Below the pieces are notes generated by a model that was given only the letters and a program-made list of their open reading frames with translations, did no database searches and was not told the origin of the DNA. Below are positions 51,448 through 59,874 of a DNA stretch of 64,000 nt, piece by piece. The position numbers and the translations under genes were made by a program. The stretch comes from DATKUC01 sp964553615 (GTDB lineage Bacteria; Spirochaetota; Spirochaetia; DSM-27196; DATKUC01), in the NCBI GenBank assembly GCA_964553615.1, contig CAZKMA010000009.1:1-64000 (forward strand), read 5' to 3'. Each line of letters opens with the position of its first letter. Positions within the stretch are counted from its first letter, which is position 1.

Positions 51448-52226
51448 TGAATGAACCGGTGGCGGCCATCAGCTTCGACTCGGTGAGTTTCAGATACCCG
51501 GAGATTTCCGTTCTGGAAAATGCAACGTTCGAAATTGCACCGAGGGACTTCGTCTCAATAATCGGGCCGAACGGCGGCGGAAAGACCACGCTCGCGCGGC
51601 TCATCCTCGGGCTCGTAGAACCCGCTTCAGGAACCATACGGGTCTTCGGCAAGTCACCGCAGGCGGCCCGTCATAAGATTGGCTACGTTCCGCAGTACAC
51701 CTCCTTCGATCTGAGTTTTCCCGTGACCATCCGGGATGTCGTGCTCATGGGGCGTGTCCGGAATCGACCCGGACTTCATCGCCGTGCCGATTTCGAGGCT
51801 GCCGAGCAGGCGCTGTCGGAAGTGGGCATGGTCGATCTTCGCAATCGACCGTTCTCTGAGCTCTCCGGTGGACAACGGCAGCGGGTACTCATTGCACGGG
51901 CGCTTTCAGCCGGCCCGGAAATTCTCCTGCTGGATGAGCCGACGGCAAACGTGGACGTCGCGGTGGAAAACCAGGTCAACGGCCTGCTCAGAAGGCTCAA
52001 TGAGACGCTCACAGTGCTCCTCATCACGCACGATCTCGGATTCGTCAGTGAGCTGGTGAATCGCCTGGTGTGTGTGAATCACTACGTGAAGGTACATCCG
52101 ACAACCGAGGTAACTCCTGAGATGATCAAGGAGCTGTACGGCGGCCATGTGCTCCGCGTAGAACACGGGAAAGGCGACCCGCGTACAATAGACGTCCGCA
52201 ACGTCCCCTCCCCATCAACCAAATAA
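51447..52226 (+). CDS. znuC: Zinc/manganese ABC transporter ATP-binding protein
   Basis: 259 residues. Walker A GPNGGGKTT is at 40-48, the signature FSELSGGQRQRV and Walker B LLLDEPTANVD follow, and a switch His lies in LITHDLGF. It energises metal uptake with the ZnuB-like permease. Its ATG overlaps the RHH stop codon by a base, so the regulator and ATPase are coupled. The C-terminal 40 residues (after about 215) contain HLVEGN-type elements of ZnuC/TroB (KVHPTTEVTPEMIKELYG). Zinc or manganese cannot be told apart. Confidence 0.94.
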   Translation: MNEPVAAISFDSVSFRYPEISVLENATFEIAPRDFVSIIGPNGGGKTTLARLILGLVEPASGTIRVFGKSPQAARHKIGYVPQYTSFDLSFPVTIRDVVLMGRVRNRPGLHRRADFEAAEQALSEVGMVDLRNRPFSELSGGQRQRVLIARALSAGPEILLLDEPTANVDVAVENQVNGLLRRLNETLTVLLITHDLGFVSELVNRLVCVNHYVKVHPTTEVTPEMIKELYGGHVLRVEHGKGDPRTIDVRNVPSPSTK

Positions 52227-52239
52227 GGACAGGACATCT

Positions 52240-53148
52240 ATGGGCCAGTTTTTTTCCGCGCTCTCCGATCCCTCGATACCCTTCATCCGGTATGCACTGT
52301 TCGCAGGGCTTATCTCCAGCGTCGCCTTCGGTGTCATCGGAAGCTACGTCGTTGTAAAACGGATCAGCTACATCGCCGGTGCCATCTCGCATTCGGTTCT
52401 GGCCGGCATCGGACTGAGTCTCTACCTGAAGAGCCGCTACGGTCTTGCCTGGTTCAGCCCCATGCTCGGGGCCGTCATCACCGCGGTTCTCGCTGCGGTC
52501 ATCATCGGCTCGGTCAGCATATATGCCCGGGAACGGGAAGACACGGTCATCGGCGCCATCTGGAGCCTCGGGATGGCCGTGGGGGTGCTCTTCATCGCCG
52601 GGACAAAGGGGTTCGTTGACCCGATGAGCTACCTGTTCGGGAACATACTATTGGTTACGAAAGGCGATCTTCTGCTCATTGCCGTTCTCGATGGTATCGT
52701 CGTTCTCATCGGTATCCTGTTCTACAACCAGCTCCTGGCCGTCACCTTCGACGAGGAGTTTACCACCGCGCGCGGCGTTCCTTCCGGCTTTTACTACATG
52801 CTGCTGCTCATTCTCGCCGCCCTCGCTATCGTGCTTCTGGTAACCATTGTGGGAATTGTCATGCTCATTGCGCTTTTTACCATCCCGGCGGCAATTTCCG
52901 GCATGTTTGCACGCCGCCTGTGGCAGATGATGATTGCATCGACACTGCTGACCATGGTTTTCACCACGGCCGGGCTCGGGCTGAGCTATCTCACCAACAT
53001 GCCGAGCGGGTCGGTCATCATCGTCTTCGCCGGCTCCGCCTATCTCCTTGCCACGGTGGCGAAAAACGTCTCACGCCGGATCCGCGCACGAAGCCAGGGA
53101 AACCGGCACGATGGTGGGCAGCGCGGTGCGCGCACTGAAGCAATCTGA
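52240..53148 (+). CDS. znuB: Zinc/manganese ABC transporter permease
   Basis: 302 residues with eight or nine predicted membrane helices, an ABC-3 family permease. Typical are the FGVIGSYVVVKRISYIAGAISHSVLAGIGL segment and the helix with GIVMLIALFTIPAAISGMF. It starts 13 bases after the ATPase gene and forms the translocation pore with ZnuC and ZnuA. A basic tail (RIRARSQGNRHDGGQRGART) ends it. The 261 bases after it, up to 53409, hold the promoter of the next gene. Confidence 0.93.
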   Translation: MGQFFSALSDPSIPFIRYALFAGLISSVAFGVIGSYVVVKRISYIAGAISHSVLAGIGLSLYLKSRYGLAWFSPMLGAVITAVLAAVIIGSVSIYAREREDTVIGAIWSLGMAVGVLFIAGTKGFVDPMSYLFGNILLVTKGDLLLIAVLDGIVVLIGILFYNQLLAVTFDEEFTTARGVPSGFYYMLLLILAALAIVLLVTIVGIVMLIALFTIPAAISGMFARRLWQMMIASTLLTMVFTTAGLGLSYLTNMPSGSVIIVFAGSAYLLATVAKNVSRRIRARSQGNRHDGGQRGARTEAI

Positions 53149-53305
53149 AGCAGGGCGGCCGACCCGGATGTCCCCAATTCCGGACTAATTGCGCAGCAAC
53201 ATCGTATAAAACGGGCATGGGCGCGCCGCGTCGGCAGGCGCGCGAAAGCATTCCAGTTCACGTTACTGCGTGAAAAAGAGAATTGCTGCCAATTGCGAAC
53301 TCTCA

Positions 53306-53334
53306 TTGTGTGCAAAACCCAAAAATGATATAGT
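53306..53334 (+). promoter_or_regulatory. Predicted promoter of the HD-GYP gene
   Basis: TTGTGT (53306-53311), 17 bases, TATAGT (53329-53334), in an AT-rich stretch. The leader to 53410 would be about 70 bases. Confidence 0.4.
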
Positions 53335-53409
53335 GCAGAGTACATAAATTCCTTATGCAGGACGATGTAATAAAGTGTAGCAATAGTTGAGTGTAGGGAA
53401 TCAACGGGT

Positions 53410-54639
53410 ATGACGTCAGAAATTAAGAAACTTCGGGACATTATCAGCCTCGATTCTGAACTGAACAAGATACAGGATGTCGATATCCTGCTTGAACGCA
53501 TATTGCTCGAAGCCCGCCGCGTAGTGAACGCGGATGCAGGATCCATCTATGTCAAACGGGGCGAAGAGCTCATTATCACGTACGCGCAGAACGACACCAA
53601 GCAGAAAGAGCTGCCTCCCGGCGAAAAGCTCATCTACAACATCTTCACCGTCCCGATCAACGAGAAGACCATTTCAGGCTACTCTGCAGCAACGGGGAAG
53701 GCCGTCAACGTGGAGGATGTCTATGATCTTTCCGATGATGCGCCCTACGGATACAGCACCAGTTTTGACCGAATTTCCGGGTACCGTTCTCAGTCGATGC
53801 TTGCAATCCCGCTCAAATCGAATACCGGTGAAATACTTGGCGTTATCCAGATGATCAACGCGATGGACGAAAACAATTCCGTCGTTCCGTTCAGCAAGGA
53901 CGACGAGATGGTGATTACCCACTTCGCAGCCAACGCCACCGTGGCGCTTCAGCGTGCGCAGATGACGCGCGCCATCCTGCTGCGCATGATCATGATGGCG
54001 GAATTGCGGGACCCAAAGGAGACCGGTCCGCACGTCAACCGCGTTGCCGGTTACTCGGTGGAGATCTACGAGCGCTGGGCGCACAAACAGCGCCTCGGGG
54101 AAACTGAAGTCCAGAAGACTCGCGACAATCTCCGTATGGCGGCGATGCTTCACGATGTCGGGAAAGTCGCCATTTCAGATATCATCCTGAAGAAACCCGG
54201 ACGCTTCACCGACGATGAATACTCAATCATGAAGTCCCACACCTGGGTTGGCGCCTGTCTGTTTGTGAACAAGCAGTCGGAGTTTGACGAAATCGCCCAG
54301 CTTGTGGCGCTGAATCACCACGAGAACTGGGACGGAACCGGCTACCCCGGTCACATCGACATTGAAACCGGTTTGCCGACCCGTACGGACAAAGACGGCA
54401 AGCCTCTCGGCAAGAAGGGAGAGGAAATCCCGCTCTTCGGCCGTATCGTTTCCATTGCGGATGTGTACGACGCTCTCAGCTCACACCGCGTGTACAAGGA
54501 AGCGTGGACCGAAGAAAAAGTGCTCGAAGAGATGCGTCAGATGGCAGGGACCAAGTTCGATCCGGACCTGCTCGACGCATTCTTCGAAGCGCTGCCGTCT
54601 ATCAGAACCATCGCACAGAAATACGCCGACGAGACGTAA
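53410..54639 (+). CDS. GAF-HD-GYP phosphodiesterase
   Basis: 409 residues, cytoplasmic. A GAF domain (about 20-180) senses a small ligand; the HD-GYP domain (about 195-405) keeps His208, the HD pair His248-Asp249 (MLHDVGK), His303-His304 and the loop HHENWDGTGYP with GTGYP at 309-313. HD-GYP enzymes hydrolyse cyclic di-GMP to pGpG or GMP. The loop between the domains (GHIDIETGLPTRTDKDGKPLGKKG) is longer than usual. It stands alone and could tie motility to nutrient state. GGGTATG has no strong ribosome site. Confidence 0.92.
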   Translation: MTSEIKKLRDIISLDSELNKIQDVDILLERILLEARRVVNADAGSIYVKRGEELIITYAQNDTKQKELPPGEKLIYNIFTVPINEKTISGYSAATGKAVNVEDVYDLSDDAPYGYSTSFDRISGYRSQSMLAIPLKSNTGEILGVIQMINAMDENNSVVPFSKDDEMVITHFAANATVALQRAQMTRAILLRMIMMAELRDPKETGPHVNRVAGYSVEIYERWAHKQRLGETEVQKTRDNLRMAAMLHDVGKVAISDIILKKPGRFTDDEYSIMKSHTWVGACLFVNKQSEFDEIAQLVALNHHENWDGTGYPGHIDIETGLPTRTDKDGKPLGKKGEEIPLFGRIVSIADVYDALSSHRVYKEAWTEEKVLEEMRQMAGTKFDPDLLDAFFEALPSIRTIAQKYADET

Positions 54640-54671
54640 GGGCACCCCGAAGTACCTGAACTGAGAAGCGC

Positions 54672-56069
54672 TCAGGCGTCCTTGTACGCGGCAACCAGCT
54701 GCTCTACGGCAGCCTTTCCGTCTCCAAAAAACATGAGCGTATTGTCGGCAGCAAACAGCGGATTCGGTATTCCTGCAAAACCGGGGCTCAGACTCCGCTT
54801 TATCACAACAACCGTGCGCGCCTTGTCCACATCGAGTATCGGCATGCCCGCTATGGGAGTGCCGGAGGCCTGACGCGCAACCGGATTCACGACATCGTTC
54901 GCTCCAATCACAATTACCATGTCGGTGTTCGCGAATGTGGGGTTGATCTGATCCATCTCCCGAAGTTGCTCGTACGGGATATTCTCTTCGGCAAGAAGCA
55001 CATTCATGTGACCGGGCATTCGACCCGCTACCGGATGAATTCCGAACTCTACCTCAATTCCGTCACGTTCAAGCAGCTCGGTGAGCTGCCGCACGGCGGT
55101 CTGAGCACGCGCCACCGCCATGCCGTATCCGGGAACCACGACCACACGCCTGCATGTCTTGAGAATAAGGGCAATTTCCTCGGGTGAAGAAGACTTCACT
55201 TTCCCTGCATAGACATCCTCGACGCCGGCGTCGTCCTCTATGACGGAGCCGACACCGCCGAAGAGAACGTTTGCGAGCGAACGGTTCATAGCCCGGCACA
55301 TGATTCGGGTCAGAATGATGCCTGACGCACCCACCAGCGATCCGGCTATAATGAGAACGGTGTTGTTGAGCACAAATCCTGTTGCCGCCGCGGCGATTCC
55401 TGAGTAGGAGTTCAGGAGAGCAACGACAATCGGCATGTCTGCCCCGCCTATGGCAATGACAAGAAGCACACCCAGCACCGAAGAAACCGCAACGAGCAGC
55501 CAGTACAGATCCGTCCTGGCCGGCTCAATTACAACCCAGACTGCAACCCCGATGGAAGCGATTCCGACAAGAAGTTTTATGATCTGTTCACCGCGATAGC
55601 GAAGCGGCTTCTCGGTCATGACACCCTGCAGTTTCGCGAACGCGATAAGGCTTCCCCAGAAGGTAACTGCTCCGATCAGACCGGAAGCGACCGTTGCCAC
55701 CGTGAACTGCGGCCCTGGTAACGCTTTACCTTCGGTTGTCACCGTCTGAATGAGTACGGCTCCGGCCACAAGAACCGATGCGGCACCGCCGAGACCGTTG
55801 AACAGCCCGACGAGCTGCGGCATTGCGGTCATCTGGATTTTGAGCGCAAGCACAATTCCAATGAGTGTTCCCGCGACCAGGCCGATGATGATAACCGGAA
55901 AGCCGACAATGTGCCGATCCATGAGCGTCACAATGACTGCCAGAAACATTCCAAGCGCGCCGAGCAGGTTTCCGCGCGCCGCAGTCCTCGGATGACTCAA
56001 TCCCTTCAGGCCGACGATAAAGAGAACGGCAGCAATCAGGTACACAACGAGTGTTACTGTCTGGTTCAC
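54672..56069 (-). CDS. pntB: NAD(P) transhydrogenase subunit beta
   Basis: 465 residues. Nine membrane helices (about 1-265) carry half the proton path; the C-terminal domain III (about 290-465) binds NADP(H): VVVPGYGMAVARAQ, HPVAGRMPGHMNVLLAE and IGANDVVNPVA. It takes hydride from NADH to NADP using the proton gradient. Last gene of the pnt trio; upstream is pntA2 with 4 bases between. Confidence 0.95.
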   Translation of the reverse strand: MNQTVTLVVYLIAAVLFIVGLKGLSHPRTAARGNLLGALGMFLAVIVTLMDRHIVGFPVIIIGLVAGTLIGIVLALKIQMTAMPQLVGLFNGLGGAASVLVAGAVLIQTVTTEGKALPGPQFTVATVASGLIGAVTFWGSLIAFAKLQGVMTEKPLRYRGEQIIKLLVGIASIGVAVWVVIEPARTDLYWLLVAVSSVLGVLLVIAIGGADMPIVVALLNSYSGIAAAATGFVLNNTVLIIAGSLVGASGIILTRIMCRAMNRSLANVLFGGVGSVIEDDAGVEDVYAGKVKSSSPEEIALILKTCRRVVVVPGYGMAVARAQTAVRQLTELLERDGIEVEFGIHPVAGRMPGHMNVLLAEENIPYEQLREMDQINPTFANTDMVIVIGANDVVNPVARQASGTPIAGMPILDVDKARTVVVIKRSLSPGFAGIPNPLFAADNTLMFFGDGKAAVEQLVAAYKDA

Positions 56070-56073
56070 TGCA

Positions 56074-56361
56074 TTACCCCTTCTTCGACGATCGTCGGAA
56101 CTTGTCGAGCATCCGGTGGGTCACCAGAAATCCGCCAACCACATTTATGGTTGCGAAGATGATGGCCGCGAGTCCGAGCAGAGTGGTAAGCTGCGTGTGC
56201 CGGGTGCCGGCGCTCAGGATTGCACCGATGAGAGTAATGCCGGAGATCGCATTCGACCCCGACATGAGCGGCGTGTGCAGAATCGGAGGAACCTTCGTAA
56301 TGACTTCAAACCCAACGAAAACCGCAAGAACAAATATGGTAATGGCACTGATCAGGGTCAT
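56074..56361 (-). CDS. pntAB: NAD(P) transhydrogenase subunit alpha, membrane part (PntA2)
   Basis: 95 residues with three predicted helices (TLISAITIFVLAVFVGFEVI; MSGSNAISGITLIGAIL; LLGLAAIIFATINVVGGFLV), the domain II part of the alpha subunit, separate from domain I as in Rhodospirillum. It ends with a short basic tail (MLDKFRRSSKKG). Confidence 0.93.
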   Translation of the reverse strand: MTLISAITIFVLAVFVGFEVITKVPPILHTPLMSGSNAISGITLIGAILSAGTRHTQLTTLLGLAAIIFATINVVGGFLVTHRMLDKFRRSSKKG

Positions 56362-56370
56362 GAATATCTC

Positions 56371-57537
56371 CTAAAGCCCGAGCGTCCGTCGCATGGATTC
56401 ATTCGGTACCTGGCCGTCATGCGTCACCAGGGTGGCGCTCACAATTTCATCCGTCAGGTCCGGAAGAAACTGCCCGTCTTTTGTCATCGAAAGCAGGAAG
56501 GTCGCTATGTTGCGGGCATAGAGTTGACTGGCGGTATGAGCCAGGGTGGAGACGAGATTCGCAGGACCGAGAATTTTCACGCCGTGATGCTCCACGGTCT
56601 GCCCGCTCCTGGTGAGCTCGCAGTTACCGCCGCGCTCGGCGGCCAGATCGACAATCACCGAACCCGGCGTCATCCGCTCCACCATCTCGGCGGTAATGAG
56701 AACCGGAGCCTTTCGCCCCGGAACCGATGCGGTAGTTATTACCACATCCGATTCGGCGAGTATTCCGCCCATGAGCTCCTGTTGCCGCGTGTAGAACTCT
56801 TCTCCCATCTCCCGCGCGTATCCTCCCGCCCCTCCCGCGTCACTCGTGTCCAGCTCCATCTCGATGAATCGCGCTCCAAGGCTTGCAACCTGCTCTTTCA
56901 CCTCCGAACGCACATCGTAGGCGCTCACAACGCCGCCAAGCCGTCGCGCCGTGGCTATTGCCTGCAGGCCCGCGACCCCTGCACCCACAATGAAAATACG
57001 TGCCGGAACCACGGTTCCGGCGGCGGTCATCATCATTGGGAGCATCCGTGGAAGCGCGTCTGCTCCGACAAGCACCGCCTTGTAGCCTGAAAGGTTTGCC
57101 ATCGAGGAAAGCGCATCCATGCTCTGCGCACGCGTTATCCGCGGCATGAGCTCCATTGAGAACGACGTGATCCGCCCGTCCTTCATGACACGGAATGAAC
57201 TGTCCGGCGCATATGGCTCAAGAAAGCCAATGACCGCCTGCCCCGCGCGCATGCGCGACTCCCGGATTGAGCCGCGGGCCGCCGATTCCGCCGAACCGGC
57301 TGCGGCAGCCGCTCTGACGCAAAGCAATACGTCGGCCTCGCTCAGCACTGCATCTTCTGTCTGGAGAACTCGAACACCACGTTCTTCATATGCGGAGTCC
57401 GGGTAGCCGGCCGGGTCTCCGGCACCGCGCTCCATGATCAGGGCACACCCCGCCTTCGTCAGGGCGGGTACCTGGGCAGGCACCATAGCCACCCTTCGCT
57501 CGCCCGCGGCAATCTCCCGAAAAAATCCAACTGTCAT
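56371..57537 (-). CDS. pntAA: NAD(P) transhydrogenase subunit alpha, NAD-binding part (PntA1)
   Basis: 388 residues. It contains domain I, with RRVAMVPAQVPALTKAG at the start, the NAD fold IFIVGAGVAGLQAIATARRLGGVVSAYDVR, and the RQLDGAD-type loop near EVKEQVASLGARFIE. There is no membrane part, which is a separate gene here. The ATG at 57537 is preferred over 57549 because GGAGGAA stands 6-12 bases upstream and it overlaps the desaturase stop as ATGA, so the two genes are coupled. The trio would supply NADPH for biosynthesis, including carotenoid steps, by inference. Confidence 0.94.
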   Translation of the reverse strand: MTVGFFREIAAGERRVAMVPAQVPALTKAGCALIMERGAGDPAGYPDSAYEERGVRVLQTEDAVLSEADVLLCVRAAAAAGSAESAARGSIRESRMRAGQAVIGFLEPYAPDSSFRVMKDGRITSFSMELMPRITRAQSMDALSSMANLSGYKAVLVGADALPRMLPMMMTAAGTVVPARIFIVGAGVAGLQAIATARRLGGVVSAYDVRSEVKEQVASLGARFIEMELDTSDAGGAGGYAREMGEEFYTRQQELMGGILAESDVVITTASVPGRKAPVLITAEMVERMTPGSVIVDLAAERGGNCELTRSGQTVEHHGVKILGPANLVSTLAHTASQLYARNIATFLLSMTKDGQFLPDLTDEIVSATLVTHDGQVPNESMRRTLGL

Positions 57538-59087
57538 CCGTTCCTCCACGATTCAGGATGTCTGTTCACATCCTTCTGTACGAGCGCCGCAGCGATGCCA
57601 CCCGAGAGAATAGCAAGCGGCATGCCGCCTCCGGGATGAACGCTCCCGCCGCAGAGATAGAGCCCCGGATAACGACGGGATCGGTTCGGGTGACGGAGAA
57701 ACGCCGCGAGCGTGCTGTTCGAGCTTATTCCGTACAGACTTCCCCGGTACGACCCGGTACGTTCAGCAATCTGACCGGGATGCATCGTCTGCTCGAAAAC
57801 GATCTCCCGGTCGATCCGACGGCCCAGCGCCGAACAGAGCGTATTAAGAACTCGCGGACGCAGCCTCGCCACCTCGTCGTCCCAGTCCTGACCGGAATCG
57901 TAGGGCGTATTGATCAGCACGAACCAGTTCTCGCCGCCTGTCGGCGCGTCAGCCGGGTTCACCTTCGACGTAATGTTCACATAGACCGTCGGATCCTCCG
58001 GCACTGTGACCGCACGAAAGATCTGATCGAACTCGTTCCGGTAGTCCGATGAGAAAAAGATATTGTTTACCGACAGTTCCGGAAAGGCCGAACGCATACC
58101 CCAGTAGAAGACAATCCCGGAAGAGGAGGATTCGAGCCGTTCATACCGTTTCAGAAGCGGAGCTTCCGCGTCAACGAGCAGATTACGATAGGTCAGGGTC
58201 ACATCGACATTGGAGATGACGATACCGTACGGCCGGAACTCTCCGCCAATGCGGATTCCCCGTATCGTCCGCGTTCGGCGCATGCCGCTTTTTCCGCCCG
58301 GCGTGCCATATTCTATCCTTTCAACGTCGGCTCCGAAGTGAAACCGGACACCGAGCTCGCGGGCAAGGCGCTCGAGGGCGAGCGGAATTGATCGTATGCC
58401 GTCGGCCATCGCATATCCGCCAAGACCGTATTCAACGTGAGGAATGATGTTGAGCGTTGCTGGCGTCAGGTACGGGCTCGATCCATTGTAGGTGGCGTAT
58501 CGGTCAAAGAGCTGTCGTATCTTCGGACTTTGAAAGAACGAGCGGTTGGCTGCATCCATGGTCCGCAGCGGATCTATTCGGAAAATTCGACTCAGTGACT
58601 TCCAGAAGAGCGCCGAGCCATAGGTGGACGAATCATGCAGGCTGTGCCTGAGAAAGAGGTCCCCGGCAACTTCGTAGATCCGTTTGCTGTAGGCGAGATA
58701 CCGGGCAAGGTGCGCCGCAGGCTCCCCGGTCTTCGACTGGATCTCCCTGCCGAAACGGTCCGGTTCGAAGAATGCGTCGAGCGTTGTGGAATCCGGGTAG
58801 AAGTACCTGCAGATGACCGGAAGCGGAACAAAGGAGAGATACTCTTCGGCCCGCCTGCCGACGGAAGAGAAGAGATCGTCAAAGACGTCCTTCATGGTAA
58901 CCAGGGACGGCCCGGTGTCGAATCGGAAACCCGATTCGGTCAGAGTGCCGGCCTTTCCGCCCACACTATCCGAGCGTTCGTACAAATCAACCGCGAAACC
59001 TGTCGCAGCGAGCCTGATTGCGGCGGAGAGTCCGCCGAGTCCTGCTCCGATGACGGCGACGTTCGGAAGATGCGCCTCACCGTTCAT
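57534..59087 (-). CDS. CrtI/CrtD-type carotenoid desaturase
   Basis: 517 residues from the ATG at 59087. The FAD-binding start AVIGAGLGGLSAAIRLA and SVGGKAGTL are those of phytoene-desaturase-like enzymes, and the C-terminal GLYLCGGSVHPGGGMPLAIL is typical of the CrtI/CrtD/CrtN branch; GGSVHPGGGMPLA is closest to the CrtD type that desaturates hydroxycarotenoids. It may therefore make torulene-like or hydroxylated C40 carotenoids known from pigmented spirochaetes. Phytoene synthase is not in the window. Stop overlaps pntA1's ATG. Confidence 0.85.
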   Translation of the reverse strand: MNGEAHLPNVAVIGAGLGGLSAAIRLAATGFAVDLYERSDSVGGKAGTLTESGFRFDTGPSLVTMKDVFDDLFSSVGRRAEEYLSFVPLPVICRYFYPDSTTLDAFFEPDRFGREIQSKTGEPAAHLARYLAYSKRIYEVAGDLFLRHSLHDSSTYGSALFWKSLSRIFRIDPLRTMDAANRSFFQSPKIRQLFDRYATYNGSSPYLTPATLNIIPHVEYGLGGYAMADGIRSIPLALERLARELGVRFHFGADVERIEYGTPGGKSGMRRTRTIRGIRIGGEFRPYGIVISNVDVTLTYRNLLVDAEAPLLKRYERLESSSSGIVFYWGMRSAFPELSVNNIFFSSDYRNEFDQIFRAVTVPEDPTVYVNITSKVNPADAPTGGENWFVLINTPYDSGQDWDDEVARLRPRVLNTLCSALGRRIDREIVFEQTMHPGQIAERTGSYRGSLYGISSNSTLAAFLRHPNRSRRYPGLYLCGGSVHPGGGMPLAILSGGIAAALVQKDVNRHPESWRNG

Positions 59088-59162
59088 TGCGCGCACCGGA
59101 AACACGAGTCGAAGTGAGACGTTGTGAACATGGCGACACGGTAGCCTCCGCCTGCAGGAAAG

Positions 59163-59861
59163 TCAAACTGGAACGGTCGGAATACGACTCCCGTCAAAGC
59201 GGGAACGCAACAGAATGTGGACAAGGAAGTTGCCTGAGATGAGAGAAAAGCTGTAGAAGAAATCCTCGAGAGGGATGGTATAGACGCGCACTCCCCAGAT
59301 GTGTCCGGATGAATACAGGACAACAGGTACCGCCGTCAGTACGCCGTTTGCCGCAAGAAACGGCACGTAGCAAATTCCGGCAGCCACCCAGAACCAGCTT
59401 GACATGAGTACATGCGGCGCAACAGCCGCTGCAACGAGGAAAAAAACACCGCAGACGACAAGAGCGGTCAGGGTGTATGGCTGGGAATAGAAAACGAGCC
59501 CGGCGGCAACGAAGGCCATCCCAAGTATGGCAGCAAGCCAGGACGGCATGAAAACGCCCCGTTCAGGCACGTATGCCCTGACAACCTCGTATACGAACAG
59601 ACACGCGTACGGCACCGTAACGAAGAAGAGTATTTCCTCGAGCGGCAGACCCCAGATACGAAGTCGACCGGTATGCTCGACGCTGAAGTGCCAGTCGCCT
59701 CTTCTGGTGGCAAATACGTCCCAGACAACGAAAACCGCACCGACAACGAGAATCGCACTGAAGACTGAAGGCCACCTCTTGTAGAAGGCGACCTTTCGGT
59801 CGAACGACAGGACCAGGGGAAAAAACAGCACCGCCAGATCGAGTACCAGATAAAGACTCAT
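59163..59861 (-). CDS. Fused CrtYc/CrtYd-type lycopene cyclase
   Basis: 232 residues, six or seven membrane helices. The protein contains two copies of the cyclase motif, LPLEEILFF (about 72-80) and IPLEDFFYSF (about 194-203), one per half, as in archaeal and fungal lycopene cyclases and the heterodimeric CrtYc-CrtYd of actinobacteria. The cyclase closes a beta ring on lycopene or on one end only. The gene is 13 bases after the GH1 gene and 75 before the desaturase. Bacteria with this fused form are fewer, so transfer is possible. The acidic residues PLEE and PLED are the expected catalytic ones. Confidence 0.85.
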   Translation of the reverse strand: MSLYLVLDLAVLFFPLVLSFDRKVAFYKRWPSVFSAILVVGAVFVVWDVFATRRGDWHFSVEHTGRLRIWGLPLEEILFFVTVPYACLFVYEVVRAYVPERGVFMPSWLAAILGMAFVAAGLVFYSQPYTLTALVVCGVFFLVAAAVAPHVLMSSWFWVAAGICYVPFLAANGVLTAVPVVLYSSGHIWGVRVYTIPLEDFFYSFSLISGNFLVHILLRSRFDGSRIPTVPV

Positions 59862-59874
59862 GTCACCTCGCAGA

